Part shown: positions 16,008 through 24,328 of the stretch, one piece after another
Layout: each line of letters opens with the position of its first letter
How positions within the stretch are numbered: position 1 is the stretch's first letter
From: Burkholderia ambifaria AMMD
Lineage (GTDB): Bacteria > Pseudomonadota > Gammaproteobacteria > Burkholderiales > Burkholderiaceae
NCBI RefSeq assembly: GCF_000203915.1
Contig: NC_008391.1
Coordinates: forward strand, 434,001-498,000
Length of the DNA stretch: 64,000 nucleotides
Reading direction: 5' to 3'
The notes under the pieces: model-generated
Seen by the model: the letters and a program-made list of their open reading frames with translations, nothing else
Database searches by the model: none
What the model was told of the DNA's origin: nothing
Translations under genes and position numbers: made by a program

Positions 16008-18209
16008 TCAGCTACCCTGCAGCCGGATATCGCGCGACGACGCGCCGACATACACGGTCCCGCCCGGCACGAACTTCCAGCCGTTTCGCGACGTATCCCA
16101 CACGCTCTGCATCCGCGGTGAAACGGTCACGCGCACATGCCGTGCCTCGCCCGGGTTCAGCCGGATCTTCTCCCAGCCGACCAGCCGCTTCGGCGGTTCG
16201 TCCTTGTACGGCACGCCGAGATAGACCTGCGGCGTTTCCGCGCCTGCGACGCGGCCGTCATTGCGCACGGTGAACGCGACGCTCAGCGAGCCGTCCCGTT
16301 GCCGCGACACCGACAGCCCCGAATACGCGAAGTGCGTGTACGACAGCCCGTAGCCGAATTCATACATCGGCTTGATATTGCGTGCGTCGTACCAGCGATA
16401 CCCCATGTTCAGCTTCTCCGAGTAGACGGGATCGTTCTCGAACGCGCCGCCTTGCCGCCACGCCGGCGAATCCTCGTCGCGCGCCGGGAACGTGACGGGC
16501 AGCTTGCCGGACGGATTGACCGCGCCGAACAGCACGTTCGCGATCGCCTTGCCGCCGCCTTCGCCCGGGTACCACGCCTCGACGATCGCCGACACGCGGT
16601 CCTTCCACGGCATCAGCACCGGATTGCCGCTCTGCACGACGACGACCGTGTGCGGGTTGGCACGCGCGACCGCTTCGACGAGCGCGTCCTGGTTCGACGG
16701 GTTCGCGAGGCTCAGGCTCTGCAATTCGCCGAAATCCTCGCCGGCCGCTTGCGCGACCACGACGATCGCGACGTCCGAGCGTGCGGCGAGCGCCGCGGCC
16801 TGGTCGATTTCCTGCTGCGTGTACGCGCGGAACGGCGACTGCTGATCGCTGTTGCCCGCGAACGTGACCTGCGCCGCCGGCGCGAGCGCGCGGATCGCCG
16901 CGACGATCGGCACGTCGACCTTCAGCCACGGATTGCGCCACCAGCTGCAGCCTGTCGACGAGCCGAACGTGAGGCCGCCGCAGCCCGCGAACGAACCGGT
17001 GACCGGATCGCGCGTGTTGCCCGAGCCGCCGCCCGACAGCACGGCCGCATCGGCGTGGCCGCCGATCACGGCGATCCGCGACAGCGCGGACGCGACGAGC
17101 GGCAACTGATTGCCGTCGTTCTTCAGCAGAACGATCGACTGCTCGGCGACGCCCTGCGCGAACCGGTTCGCGGCCGCGAAATCGATCGTGCCGCCGGCCT
17201 TGGCCGGATCGTCCATCACGCCGACGCGGATCATCACGGCCAGCTTGCGGCGCACCATGTCGTCGAGACGCGCGGTCGACACCGAGCCGTTCGAGATCGC
17301 CTGCTTGACGGCGGCCGGCGTCAGGTAGACGCTCGGCCCGACGTCCTCTTCCTCGTCGAGCCCGGCGTTGATCGAGGCGGCCGTGCTGTGCGCGGCGCCC
17401 CAGTCGGATTGCACCTGGCCCTGGAAGCCCCACTCGTTCTTCAGCACGTCGTTCAGCAGGTGATTGTTCTCGCACGCGTACGTGCCGTTCAGGCGGTTGT
17501 AGCTGCACATCACGCTGCCGGGCTGCCCGCGCTTCGCGGCGATCTCGAACGGCAGCAGGTAGAGCTCGCGCAACGTGCGTTCGTCGATCTGCGTGTTGCC
17601 GCCCATCCGGCCGTGCTCCTGTTCATTGCCGGCATAGTGCTTGATGGTCGCGATGACTTTCTGCCGCTGCGTGGCGAGCGTGCGCTCCGCGAGCAGGTCG
17701 CCGGCGAGCAGCGGATCCTCGCCGAGATACTCGAACAGCCGGCCGCCGCGCGGCTCGCGCGCGAGGTTGGTGCCGCCGGCAAGGCCCATGCCGAATCCTT
17801 GCGCACGCAACTGGATCGCGACCTGCTTGCCGTAGTCGTACGACAGGCGGCGATCCCAGCTCGCGGCGACGGCGATCGTCGCGGGAAAGGTGGTGCTCGC
17901 GAGCGACGTGCTGCCGGAGCCGGTGGCCGAGTCGACCATGTTGAGATCGGGAATGCCGAGCCGCGGCACGCCCTGGATGTAGCCGGCGCCACCGCCCGGC
18001 ACCTTCGACATTTCGTATTGCGAATGAATGAACTGCAGTTTTTCGTCGAGCGTCATCTTGCGCACGAGGAGGTCGGCGCGCCGCTGCGCGGCGGATGACG
18101 CGAATGCGTCGGCGGCGTCGCCCGGTGAGTTGAAATCGGCGTTGCCCGCATAGACGCTGGTGCAGAGGGTCGCCGCCAGGACGGCGGCCGGCCAGAGTGT
18201 GTCCCGCAT
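16008..18209 (-). CDS. Secreted glycoside hydrolase family 3 beta-glucosidase/xylosidase
   Basis: A 733-residue protein with a signal peptide (MRDTLWPAAVLAATLCTSVYA, cleaved before GNA). The GH3 N-domain has KMTLDEKLQFIH, KHYAGNEQEHGR, and VQSDWGA holding the nucleophile Asp. The GH3 C-domain (about residue 380 on) shows QSIVLLKND and GEDFGE, and a fibronectin-III-like domain closes the chain. It hydrolyses terminal beta-linked sugars in the periplasm or outside the cell. I chose ATG 18209 because GGAGAG lies 5 nt upstream; ATG 18221 adds four residues. It is alone on its strand; a perfect dyad ~250 bp upstream suggests repression by a GntR-type factor. Specificity (glucose or xylose) cannot be settled by eye. 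Confidence 0.9.
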   Translation of the reverse strand: MRDTLWPAAVLAATLCTSVYAGNADFNSPGDAADAFASSAAQRRADLLVRKMTLDEKLQFIHSQYEMSKVPGGGAGYIQGVPRLGIPDLNMVDSATGSGSTSLASTTFPATIAVAASWDRRLSYDYGKQVAIQLRAQGFGMGLAGGTNLAREPRGGRLFEYLGEDPLLAGDLLAERTLATQRQKVIATIKHYAGNEQEHGRMGGNTQIDERTLRELYLLPFEIAAKRGQPGSVMCSYNRLNGTYACENNHLLNDVLKNEWGFQGQVQSDWGAAHSTAASINAGLDEEEDVGPSVYLTPAAVKQAISNGSVSTARLDDMVRRKLAVMIRVGVMDDPAKAGGTIDFAAANRFAQGVAEQSIVLLKNDGNQLPLVASALSRIAVIGGHADAAVLSGGGSGNTRDPVTGSFAGCGGLTFGSSTGCSWWRNPWLKVDVPIVAAIRALAPAAQVTFAGNSDQQSPFRAYTQQEIDQAAALAARSDVAIVVVAQAAGEDFGELQSLSLANPSNQDALVEAVARANPHTVVVVQSGNPVLMPWKDRVSAIVEAWYPGEGGGKAIANVLFGAVNPSGKLPVTFPARDEDSPAWRQGGAFENDPVYSEKLNMGYRWYDARNIKPMYEFGYGLSYTHFAYSGLSVSRQRDGSLSVAFTVRNDGRVAGAETPQVYLGVPYKDEPPKRLVGWEKIRLNPGEARHVRVTVSPRMQSVWDTSRNGWKFVPGGTVYVGASSRDIRLQGS

Positions 18210-18665
18210 GTTGCTCTCCATGATCGTATTGCCGGTTGTTGTTCGGATGATGTCTGGAGCTGCGTACGTCCGATGGATTCGCATCGAACGCATTCGGCTG
18301 GCGATGCAGGGTGATTGCGCGTCGGCATGCCAGCCAGGCGGGGAATCGTTACGGCCGGTTGGGCCCGATCGGAGCATGCGGACGGCGACGCGGACCGCCC
18401 GCCACTGCCGAATCGGATGTAGCGATTCTCTGCAGCGACCAATCGTACGAATGTAGTATGACTACAGCATTGGTGTTTCTACCGATACGTATGATCTTTT
18501 TTCGATGCGATTGCTCGATGCGGGCGAAAGACGGTCATCGTTCCCGATGAGGTGTCTGCGGCGGAGTAAGAAGTACCTGCGCGATGCGCTTTGTTGTGCG
18601 CGCATCGAAGGGAGCGTCATCGGATTCCGGCCGCTGCGAGGAAATCGCGCAGCACGGCCGACGCG
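18210..18665. other. Intergenic region upstream of the GH3 gene
   Basis: 456 bp between two leftward genes. It holds the dyad listed separately and an A/T-richer stretch at about 18450-18530 likely to contain the glycosidase promoter. I see no convincing gene; the short open frames here overlap each other and lack ribosome binding sites. Confidence 0.6.
18452..18466. promoter_or_regulatory. Candidate operator dyad for the GH3 gene
   Basis: A perfect inverted repeat, TGTAGT-ATG-ACTACA, about 245 bp upstream of the glycosidase start. Its core TAGTATGACTA fits the TNGTNNNACNA pattern of FadR-subfamily GntR repressors. No such regulator is encoded in the window, so the assignment rests on the pattern alone. 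Confidence 0.5.
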
Positions 18666-19925
18666 CTAGCTGCGTCGAGCGACAGCGCTGCCAAGCAGCG
18701 GAATCCCGGCGCGATAGACGACGGTCGCGAGCGCCGCGGCAACCGCGGCCTCGGCCGTCAGCACGGCGGCGGCCGCGCCCAGTTCCGCGAAGTACTTCGC
18801 GAGCACGGGCACCAGCACGATGTTCAGAATGCCCGACGACATCAGGATCCGCGTGAACGCCGATTTCATCCCGAGCGGCAGCATCGTCTGCACACCGAAC
18901 AAGTCGGTCATCCCGGCCATGAATGGAATGAACGCCATCCAGCGCAGCACCTGGACCGTCGGTTCGTACGAAGGGCCATACAGGAGGCGCACGGCAAGCG
19001 GCGCGCCGAAGAAGATGGCGAGCGAGATGCCGAGCACCATCACGACCTGCACGACGAACAGCTTGCGCAGGAACGAGAACGCGTCGTTGCGTGCGTGCCG
19101 CATCAGGTAGCTGATGCGTGGATAGGTGGCGGCCTTCAGCGGCTGCAGCATGCTGAGCGCCGCGCGGATCAGCTTGTCGCCGGCGGCGAAATAGCCGGCC
19201 GCGACGTTGCCCGACACGAAGCCGAGCAGTACGGTGTTGGTCGACGCGTAGAACGCGATCGACGTCGACGCGAGGAACACCTGCCAGCCGCCTTTCAGCG
19301 ATTCGGCGATGTCGGCGATACCGACGCGCACGAAGTCGATTTCCCGCTGGAAATACAGATAGGCGGCGAGCACGATCGCGGACAGCGTCGGCACGGCGGC
19401 GTTGACGATCATCGCGCGATCGATGTCCGCCGGGCTGTGCACGAGCGCGAACATCGCGGGCAGGCTCAGGATGCGGCCGACGAACAGGATCACGCTCAGC
19501 GCGCGCAGCTTCTCCATGCCCTGGAAATACCAGCCCGGCGTAAACGCCACGCCGGCCACCATCCCGAAACCGATCAGCAGCAGGTCGCGGTCCTCGCCGA
19601 AGCGCTCGACCAGAAAGGTCAGCGCGATCAGCACGACGAAGCAGATCGCGGCGATGCCGATCTGCGCGTACAGCGTCGCCCAGAAGATGCGCGAGCGCTC
19701 GGCGCGGTCGTCGCGGGCGAGCGCGATGCGCGGCGTCGCGGTCAGGTCGAAGCTGTAGCTCGTGCAGTTGGTGAGGTAGGCGATGACCGCGAGCGAGAAC
19801 GCGAGCTGCCCGTAACCCTCCGGCCCGAGCGCGTGCGTCAGCAGCGGCGCGATCAGCAGCGGCACCGCGTACATCGAAATCTGCAACGTCAGCAGCAGCA
19901 GGAAGTTCTTCTTGATGTTTGACAT
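18666..19925 (-). CDS. Wzx-type polysaccharide flippase
   Basis: A 419-residue polytopic membrane protein of the polysaccharide transport (PST)/MOP superfamily: LLLTLQISMYAVPLLIAPLLTHALGPEGYGQLAF is the typical N-terminal TM pair with the ALGPEGYG loop, followed by further hydrophobic segments up to the C-terminus. Such proteins flip undecaprenyl-linked repeat units across the inner membrane for Wzy polymerisation. A polymerase, a Wza and a Wzc are encoded within 10 kb. The start ATG 19925 is fixed by the conserved MSNIKKN N-terminus; the open frame extends upstream but into the regulatory region. A CRP/FNR-type box precedes it. Confidence 0.88.
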   Translation of the reverse strand: MSNIKKNFLLLLTLQISMYAVPLLIAPLLTHALGPEGYGQLAFSLAVIAYLTNCTSYSFDLTATPRIALARDDRAERSRIFWATLYAQIGIAAICFVVLIALTFLVERFGEDRDLLLIGFGMVAGVAFTPGWYFQGMEKLRALSVILFVGRILSLPAMFALVHSPADIDRAMIVNAAVPTLSAIVLAAYLYFQREIDFVRVGIADIAESLKGGWQVFLASTSIAFYASTNTVLLGFVSGNVAAGYFAAGDKLIRAALSMLQPLKAATYPRISYLMRHARNDAFSFLRKLFVVQVVMVLGISLAIFFGAPLAVRLLYGPSYEPTVQVLRWMAFIPFMAGMTDLFGVQTMLPLGMKSAFTRILMSSGILNIVLVPVLAKYFAELGAAAAVLTAEAAVAAALATVVYRAGIPLLGSAVARRS

Positions 19926-20504
19926 TCGCTCGGTCGGCGCCGTGAGTGGCGCATGGCGGCGGAGTGCGGGCCGCCGTGCGCGCGCGGCCGGCCGGCGCTG
20001 GCCCGGCTGCGTGAGTTCGCGGCCCGTTCCGGCGGGCGCCGGTTTCGTCCGGCGATGCCGGACACGGCCACATCGTATGGCGGTCATGATACGGGCCGCG
20101 CGAGACATCTGTGTTCGCGAGCCTACCGTTCGCGGATTCCGTGCGCGCGTGCGGCGCGAATCGCGCTGCGGCGTGCATCGTTGTATCGCCGCCGTGGTCA
20201 ATGCATTTGTAAGCTGGCGCACCGAAGGACGCTCGGGCCCGGTGCTCTAATCAAGCGCACTGTTTTGGTTCAGCGAGCAAAGGGCTTGACGACGACTCGG
20301 GCCGACAACCGTCGTCCCCGGGCGACGGAACACGACGACGCATGGCGAAGGGCGAGCGGGGCGCGCAGGGGCGCGACGGCAGTCCGTTACCCGAAGGCCG
20401 TGCGTTCGCCGACCTGTCGCACGATCGCGGCATGGCCGATCCCGGCGGAGCCGCCGGCGCGGGTGTCCGCACCCGATAACAAATACCGATCCGAGGAGTA
20501 CCGA
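19926..20504. other. Divergent intergenic region between flippase and tandem hydrolase
   Basis: 579 bp. It holds box A, a conserved promoter element facing the flippase (20050-20132), and from 20133 on a presumed promoter and leader for the rightward hydrolase gene. I could not pick a convincing -35/-10 pair for the rightward gene. The open frames running through it on both strands are GC-driven and lack ribosome binding sites. Confidence 0.6.
20086..20132 (-). promoter_or_regulatory. EPS promoter box A (CRP/FNR-type class II layout) for flippase
   Basis: Read leftward: CGAACGGTAGGCTCGCGAAC (20132-20113), a 21-bp spacer, then TATCAT (20091-20086), 5 of 6 to the -10 consensus. There is no -35-like hexamer at the usual distance, which suggests activator dependence. 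The 14-bp core GTAGGCTCGCGAAC is centred near -40.5 relative to the expected start. Boxes B, C and D share the core and layout. Downstream, TCCGGCATCGCCGGA (20063-20049) forms a small hairpin in the leader that is partly conserved at box B. Confidence 0.65.
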
Positions 20505-22361
20505 TTGAAGCCGATAACGTTCGGCAGCTGCGTGGGGTGGCTGCACGAAGGACAGACGACACAAGGCGTGATCCTGTGCGAATCGCTGGGGCACGAGGCT
20601 TCGTGGACGCACAAGCTGATGCGCGCGATCGCGGAGCGGCTGGCGCGCGACGGCGTGACGGTATTGCGATTCAACTATCCGTGCACCGGCGACTCGGCGG
20701 GCGACGATCGCGATGCCGGTCGGCATGCCGCGTGCATCGCCAGCATTCACGACGCGATCGACCTGTTGCGGGACCAGGCCGGCGTCACCGCGCTGACGCT
20801 CGTCGGGATCCGCGCAGGTGCGCTGTTCGCGATGCTGGCCGCGGCGGGCATGGGCTCGCGCGAGTCGCCGCGCGTCGATGCGCTGGTGGCGCTCGCCCCG
20901 GTCGTGCGTGGCCGCGCCTATCTGCGCGAGCTGTCGTTCGTGCATCGCCAGTGGCTCGACACCACGTCGCCGGCAATCCGCGCCGCGCATCGCGACGAAC
21001 CGTGCATGAACGTGCTCGGCCACCGCTTTCCCGCCGATTTCGTCGATGCGCTGAAGGCGCTCGATCTGTGCGACGTCGTGCGCGATGCGCCGACATTGCC
21101 CGGCGCGATGCTGCTGATCCAGCCCGATCAGGGCGACGGGCCGGCATTGCGCGACGCGTTGCTCGCGCGCGGCGTGGACGTGACGAGCGATCCGTTCCGC
21201 GAATGGACGACGACGATGCTGGACGGTACGCGCTCGCGCTTGCCGCTTGCTGCGATCGACACGCTCGCGAACTGGATCACCGAACGCGCGCCGCATAAGC
21301 TGGCCGGTGCCGACACCGCGTCGCGAGTGGACCCCGCATGGAATGGCGAGTCGGCCGTCGCACTCGACATGAACGACATGACCGAGCAGGTCGTCGCGGT
21401 CGGTCCGGACCGGCTGGTCGGCGTGCTGTGCCGGCCCGCCGATACGCGGCCGGCGAAGCCGGTCGGCCCGGCGGTCGTGATCGCGAACACGTCGACGAAT
21501 CCGCGCAGCGGCGAAGGGCGCTTCAGCGTGCGGCTCGCCCGCACGCTGGCACGCGCCGGCGTGACGACGCTGCGGATCGACGTGCATGGCGTCGGCGACA
21601 GCGGGCCCGCCGTGACCGACGATCAGTCGGGCGTCGTGTATTCGACGCAGTCGAGCGACGACGTGGCGGCTGCCGCGGACTGGCTGCGTGCGCTCGGTCA
21701 TCCCGAAGTGGTCGCGGCCGGCATTTGCTCCGGCGCGTATGCGGCGTTGCATGCGGCATTGAAGACGCCGTCGCTCGGCGGCGTGATCGCGGTCAATCTC
21801 GCGCGCTTCGTGTGGCCGGCAGGGCTCACGCTCGACGCGGTGCAGAAGCAGCGGAACAACTCGGTGCGCGGCTACTGGCTGTCGGTGCGCGACTGGCAGA
21901 AGTGGAAGCGCCTCGTGCGGGAGCGCCGCGACCTGCGTCCGATCGTGCGGGCCGTGGCCGCGAATGCGATCGCGCGGGTCAGCGTGCCTGCGAAGGCGCT
22001 CGCCGCGCGCGCCGGGTGGAAGCCGCGCAGCGGCACGCCGCGCGGCGTGATGCATGAACTCGCGCAGCGCAACGTCAGGACGACACTCGTGTACGGCGCA
22101 CTCGATCCCGGCATCGACGATGTCCGGCGTCACTTCGGCGCGATCGAGCACGCGTTCCGGCGCTCGCGTCACGTGCGCTTGTATCTCGAGCCGGAGGTCG
22201 ACCACGCGGTGTACGGCGCGGCGGGCACGGACATCGTAATCGACCTGTGCATGCAGGCGCTGGGCCACGACTCGGCCCGGCCGGTCGCGCGCGTCGCCGA
22301 TCCGGCCACACAGGAGGCGGCCGCGCGATCGTACGCGAACGTGTCGGTCGGCAGATCGTGA
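20505..22361 (+). CDS. Tandem alpha/beta-hydrolase fold protein with non-Ser nucleophile positions
   Basis: A 618-residue protein made of two alpha/beta-hydrolase domains. Domain 1 (about 1-265) has FNYPCTGDSAGD and a nucleophile elbow GIRAG with Arg103. Domain 2 (about 300-600) repeats the pattern with DVHGVGDSG and elbow GICSG with Cys408, and a late DH pair (EVDHAVYG). From memory, exosortase-A-associated hydrolases 2 and 1 carry Arg and Cys at these places, so this looks like a fusion of the two types, without an exosortase nearby. The start is a TTG at 20505 with GAGGAG 6 nt upstream. It sits in an EPS cluster; modification of a polysaccharide or its lipid carrier is only a guess. Confidence 0.8.
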   Translation: MKPITFGSCVGWLHEGQTTQGVILCESLGHEASWTHKLMRAIAERLARDGVTVLRFNYPCTGDSAGDDRDAGRHAACIASIHDAIDLLRDQAGVTALTLVGIRAGALFAMLAAAGMGSRESPRVDALVALAPVVRGRAYLRELSFVHRQWLDTTSPAIRAAHRDEPCMNVLGHRFPADFVDALKALDLCDVVRDAPTLPGAMLLIQPDQGDGPALRDALLARGVDVTSDPFREWTTTMLDGTRSRLPLAAIDTLANWITERAPHKLAGADTASRVDPAWNGESAVALDMNDMTEQVVAVGPDRLVGVLCRPADTRPAKPVGPAVVIANTSTNPRSGEGRFSVRLARTLARAGVTTLRIDVHGVGDSGPAVTDDQSGVVYSTQSSDDVAAAADWLRALGHPEVVAAGICSGAYAALHAALKTPSLGGVIAVNLARFVWPAGLTLDAVQKQRNNSVRGYWLSVRDWQKWKRLVRERRDLRPIVRAVAANAIARVSVPAKALAARAGWKPRSGTPRGVMHELAQRNVRTTLVYGALDPGIDDVRRHFGAIEHAFRRSRHVRLYLEPEVDHAVYGAAGTDIVIDLCMQALGHDSARPVARVADPATQEAAARSYANVSVGRS

Positions 22362-22497
22362 TGTGTGGCGCGCCCTTGCCGACACTTAGGGGTGCGATCG
22401 CGTTTGGCTTGAAGATCGGCGTTCGGTGGGCTCGCTCACAGACGCGCCGTCCGCCGTGGTGTCCAATCCCGTATCGGCGCGTGCGCGGCGGGATGCG

Positions 22498-22917
22498 TCA
22501 GTCCGGATCGCCCGGCTGCGCGTAGGGCGTCTTCTCGTAAGGCGACGTGTACAGCGTGCCGGTGTGCCAGAGGTCTTCGGTAGGCGCATCGGTCACTTGC
22601 GGGCGATGCGGCCGCGTCGGCACGAGCAGCCGGCGCAGTGCACCGCGAGCGCGCGATTCGGGCGCTGCGGCGGTGCTCGCGGCGGGAAGCGCAGCGCCAG
22701 GTGACGCGACATCGGATGCCGCCGTGGCCGGTTCCGCGGCCGCGCCGGTTATCGCGGTTTGTGCGGAACGCTGGAGCGGCACCGGCGCGAGCGGCGTCGA
22801 CGACGCGAAGCCCCGCGCGTCGGCCTGCGTGGCGGGCAAAGTCTGCGCGCCGGCGGCACAGGCAACGCTGGCCGAGACGATGCAGACGAGTGACGAAAGC
22901 GATGCAGAGCAGTTCAT
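22498..22917 (-). CDS. Hypothetical secreted protein of the EPS cluster
   Basis: A predicted 139-residue protein with a plausible signal peptide (SLSSLVCIVSASVACAAGAQ) and an Ala/Pro/Thr-rich low-complexity middle. The C-terminus is more ordered: RRLLVPTRPHRPQV, DLWHTGTLYTSPYEKTPY. I recognise no family. It is transcribed divergently from the Wza gene across 126 bp. Support comes from the signal sequence and the tyrosine-rich tail; codon bias alone cannot exclude that it is a chance frame, since an open frame also exists opposite. Confidence 0.55.
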   Translation of the reverse strand: MNCSASLSSLVCIVSASVACAAGAQTLPATQADARGFASSTPLAPVPLQRSAQTAITGAAAEPATAASDVASPGAALPAASTAAAPESRARGALRRLLVPTRPHRPQVTDAPTEDLWHTGTLYTSPYEKTPYAQPGDPD

Positions 22918-23043
22918 GACGAATCGTACGGAGTACGTGCGGTGAAGAGGGAGGCGCGGCACCGCCATGCGAGCCGCGCCGCCAAGCGTAATGCCGGAAT
23001 TCGCCGCGTTCGGCGGGTTACCGCACAGTTTTGGAAGGACACG
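22918..23043. promoter_or_regulatory. Divergent promoter region of wza and the hypothetical secreted protein
   Basis: 126 bp. It contains the perfect inverted repeat CGTAC-GGA-GTACG (22925-22937) and a strong GGAAGG ribosome binding site before Wza. I find no clear -35/-10 pair. A stretch at 23008-23023 resembles the EPS box in only 11 of 16 positions and lacks a -10 partner. Confidence 0.4.
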
Positions 23044-24270
23044 ATGTCAATCACCACGCAACCGGAATCGACGCTCGGGACGCCGCGGTCACCCACCGCA
23101 GGCATCCGGCGCGCGCCGTGGCTGTCGCGCATGGCGATCGTGGCGGCCGCGTGCGCGCTGAGCGCATGTGCGTTGTCGCCGGGCATGAGCTACCGGGCGC
23201 CTGCCGCGCGCGACGCGAATGCGCGCGTGAGCGCTGACGCATCGGGCTCGGGCGGCCTCGACGGCGTGCAGAACGTGTCGAGCGAGGATCTGATCGAAAT
23301 CACGCCGGCGTTCGTCGCACAGCAGCATTCTGGCCAGCGCGCCGACGTCGACGCGGAGATCCGCCAGTTGTTCGGCAAGCCGAGGCCATACGCGATCGGC
23401 CCGGGCGACGTGCTCGGCATCGTCGTCTGGGACCACCCCGAATTGAACCTGCCGACGACGCAGACGACGGGCGGCGGCGACGGCGTCGGTGCCAGCTCGG
23501 TCGCGACGGGCTACACGGTCGACGCGAACGGCAACGTGCAGTTCGCGTATGCGGGCCTCGTGCATGTCGCGGGGCTGACCGAGGCGCAGGCACGCGCGCT
23601 GCTGACGAAGCGGCTCGGCGAATACGTGCGCAAGCCGCAGATCGCGCTGCGCGTGCAGACCTACCGCAGCAAGCGCGTCTATCTGGACGGCGAAGTGCGC
23701 ACGCCGGGTCTGCAGATCGTCAACGACATGCCGATGACGCTGCCCGAGGCGATCGACCGCGCAGGCGGTTTCACCCCGACGGCCGACCGCTCGCAGGTAG
23801 CGGTGACGCGCGGCGACCGGACCGTGAACGTGAGCCTGCCCGCGCTGATCGCCGCGGGCGTGAACCCGTCGAACATCCTGCTGCGCGACGGCGACCTCGT
23901 GCGCGTGCGCGCGGCGAGCGACGCGAAGGTATTCGTGCTCGGCGAGGTGTCGCGGCCGGCGACGCTGACGCTGACCGACGGCCGGATGAGCCTCGGCGAA
24001 GCACTTGGCGACACGGGCGGCGTGAGCCAGTACACGTCGGACGCGCGCCAGGTGTTCGTCGTGCGCCGCGGCCCGGACAACCGCCCGCGGGTGTACCACC
24101 TCGACGGCAGTTCGCCCGCGTCGTTCGCACTGGCCGACCAGTTTCCGCTCCAGCGCCGCGACGTCGTGTTCGTCGATGCGTCGTCGCTGGTGCGCTGGAG
24201 CCGCGTCGTCAACCTGCTGATTCCGTCGTCCGCGCAGGGTGCGCTGACGGCCAGAGCCATTTCGCCGTGA
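23044..24270 (+). CDS. Outer-membrane polysaccharide export lipoprotein (Wza-like)
   Basis: A 408-residue protein with a long charged N-terminus, a hydrophobic segment and the lipobox ALSAC (Cys42). Then comes the poly_export domain (YAIGPGDVLGIVVWDHPEL ... YTVDANGNVQFAYAGLVHVAGLT) and two SLBB domains (KRVYLDGEVRTPG and KVFVLGEVSRPATL). It ends with the helix VRWSRVVNLLIPS that in Wza forms the outer-membrane pore. It would form the octameric export channel of the EPS. ATG 23044 has GGAAGG 5 nt upstream. It leads an apparent operon with the Wzc-like, polymerase and acyltransferase genes. Confidence 0.93.
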   Translation: MSITTQPESTLGTPRSPTAGIRRAPWLSRMAIVAAACALSACALSPGMSYRAPAARDANARVSADASGSGGLDGVQNVSSEDLIEITPAFVAQQHSGQRADVDAEIRQLFGKPRPYAIGPGDVLGIVVWDHPELNLPTTQTTGGGDGVGASSVATGYTVDANGNVQFAYAGLVHVAGLTEAQARALLTKRLGEYVRKPQIALRVQTYRSKRVYLDGEVRTPGLQIVNDMPMTLPEAIDRAGGFTPTADRSQVAVTRGDRTVNVSLPALIAAGVNPSNILLRDGDLVRVRAASDAKVFVLGEVSRPATLTLTDGRMSLGEALGDTGGVSQYTSDARQVFVVRRGPDNRPRVYHLDGSSPASFALADQFPLQRRDVVFVDASSLVRWSRVVNLLIPSSAQGALTARAISP

Positions 24271-24328
24271 CGCTCGTGGCGGATTTCGTGACCGCGACGC
24301 GCGTCGCGCCATACGGGACTGATGCTGA

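Noticed and set aside
22364..22379. Sigma-54-like TGGCGCGCCCTTGC downstream of the tandem hydrolase gene
   Set aside because: The spacing between GG and GC is 9 bp, not the required 10, and no gene follows at a suitable distance in that direction.
23008..23023. GTTCGGCGGGTTACCG as a fifth EPS box in the Wza upstream region
   Set aside because: Only 11 of 16 positions match and no -10-like hexamer is found at the conserved distance.
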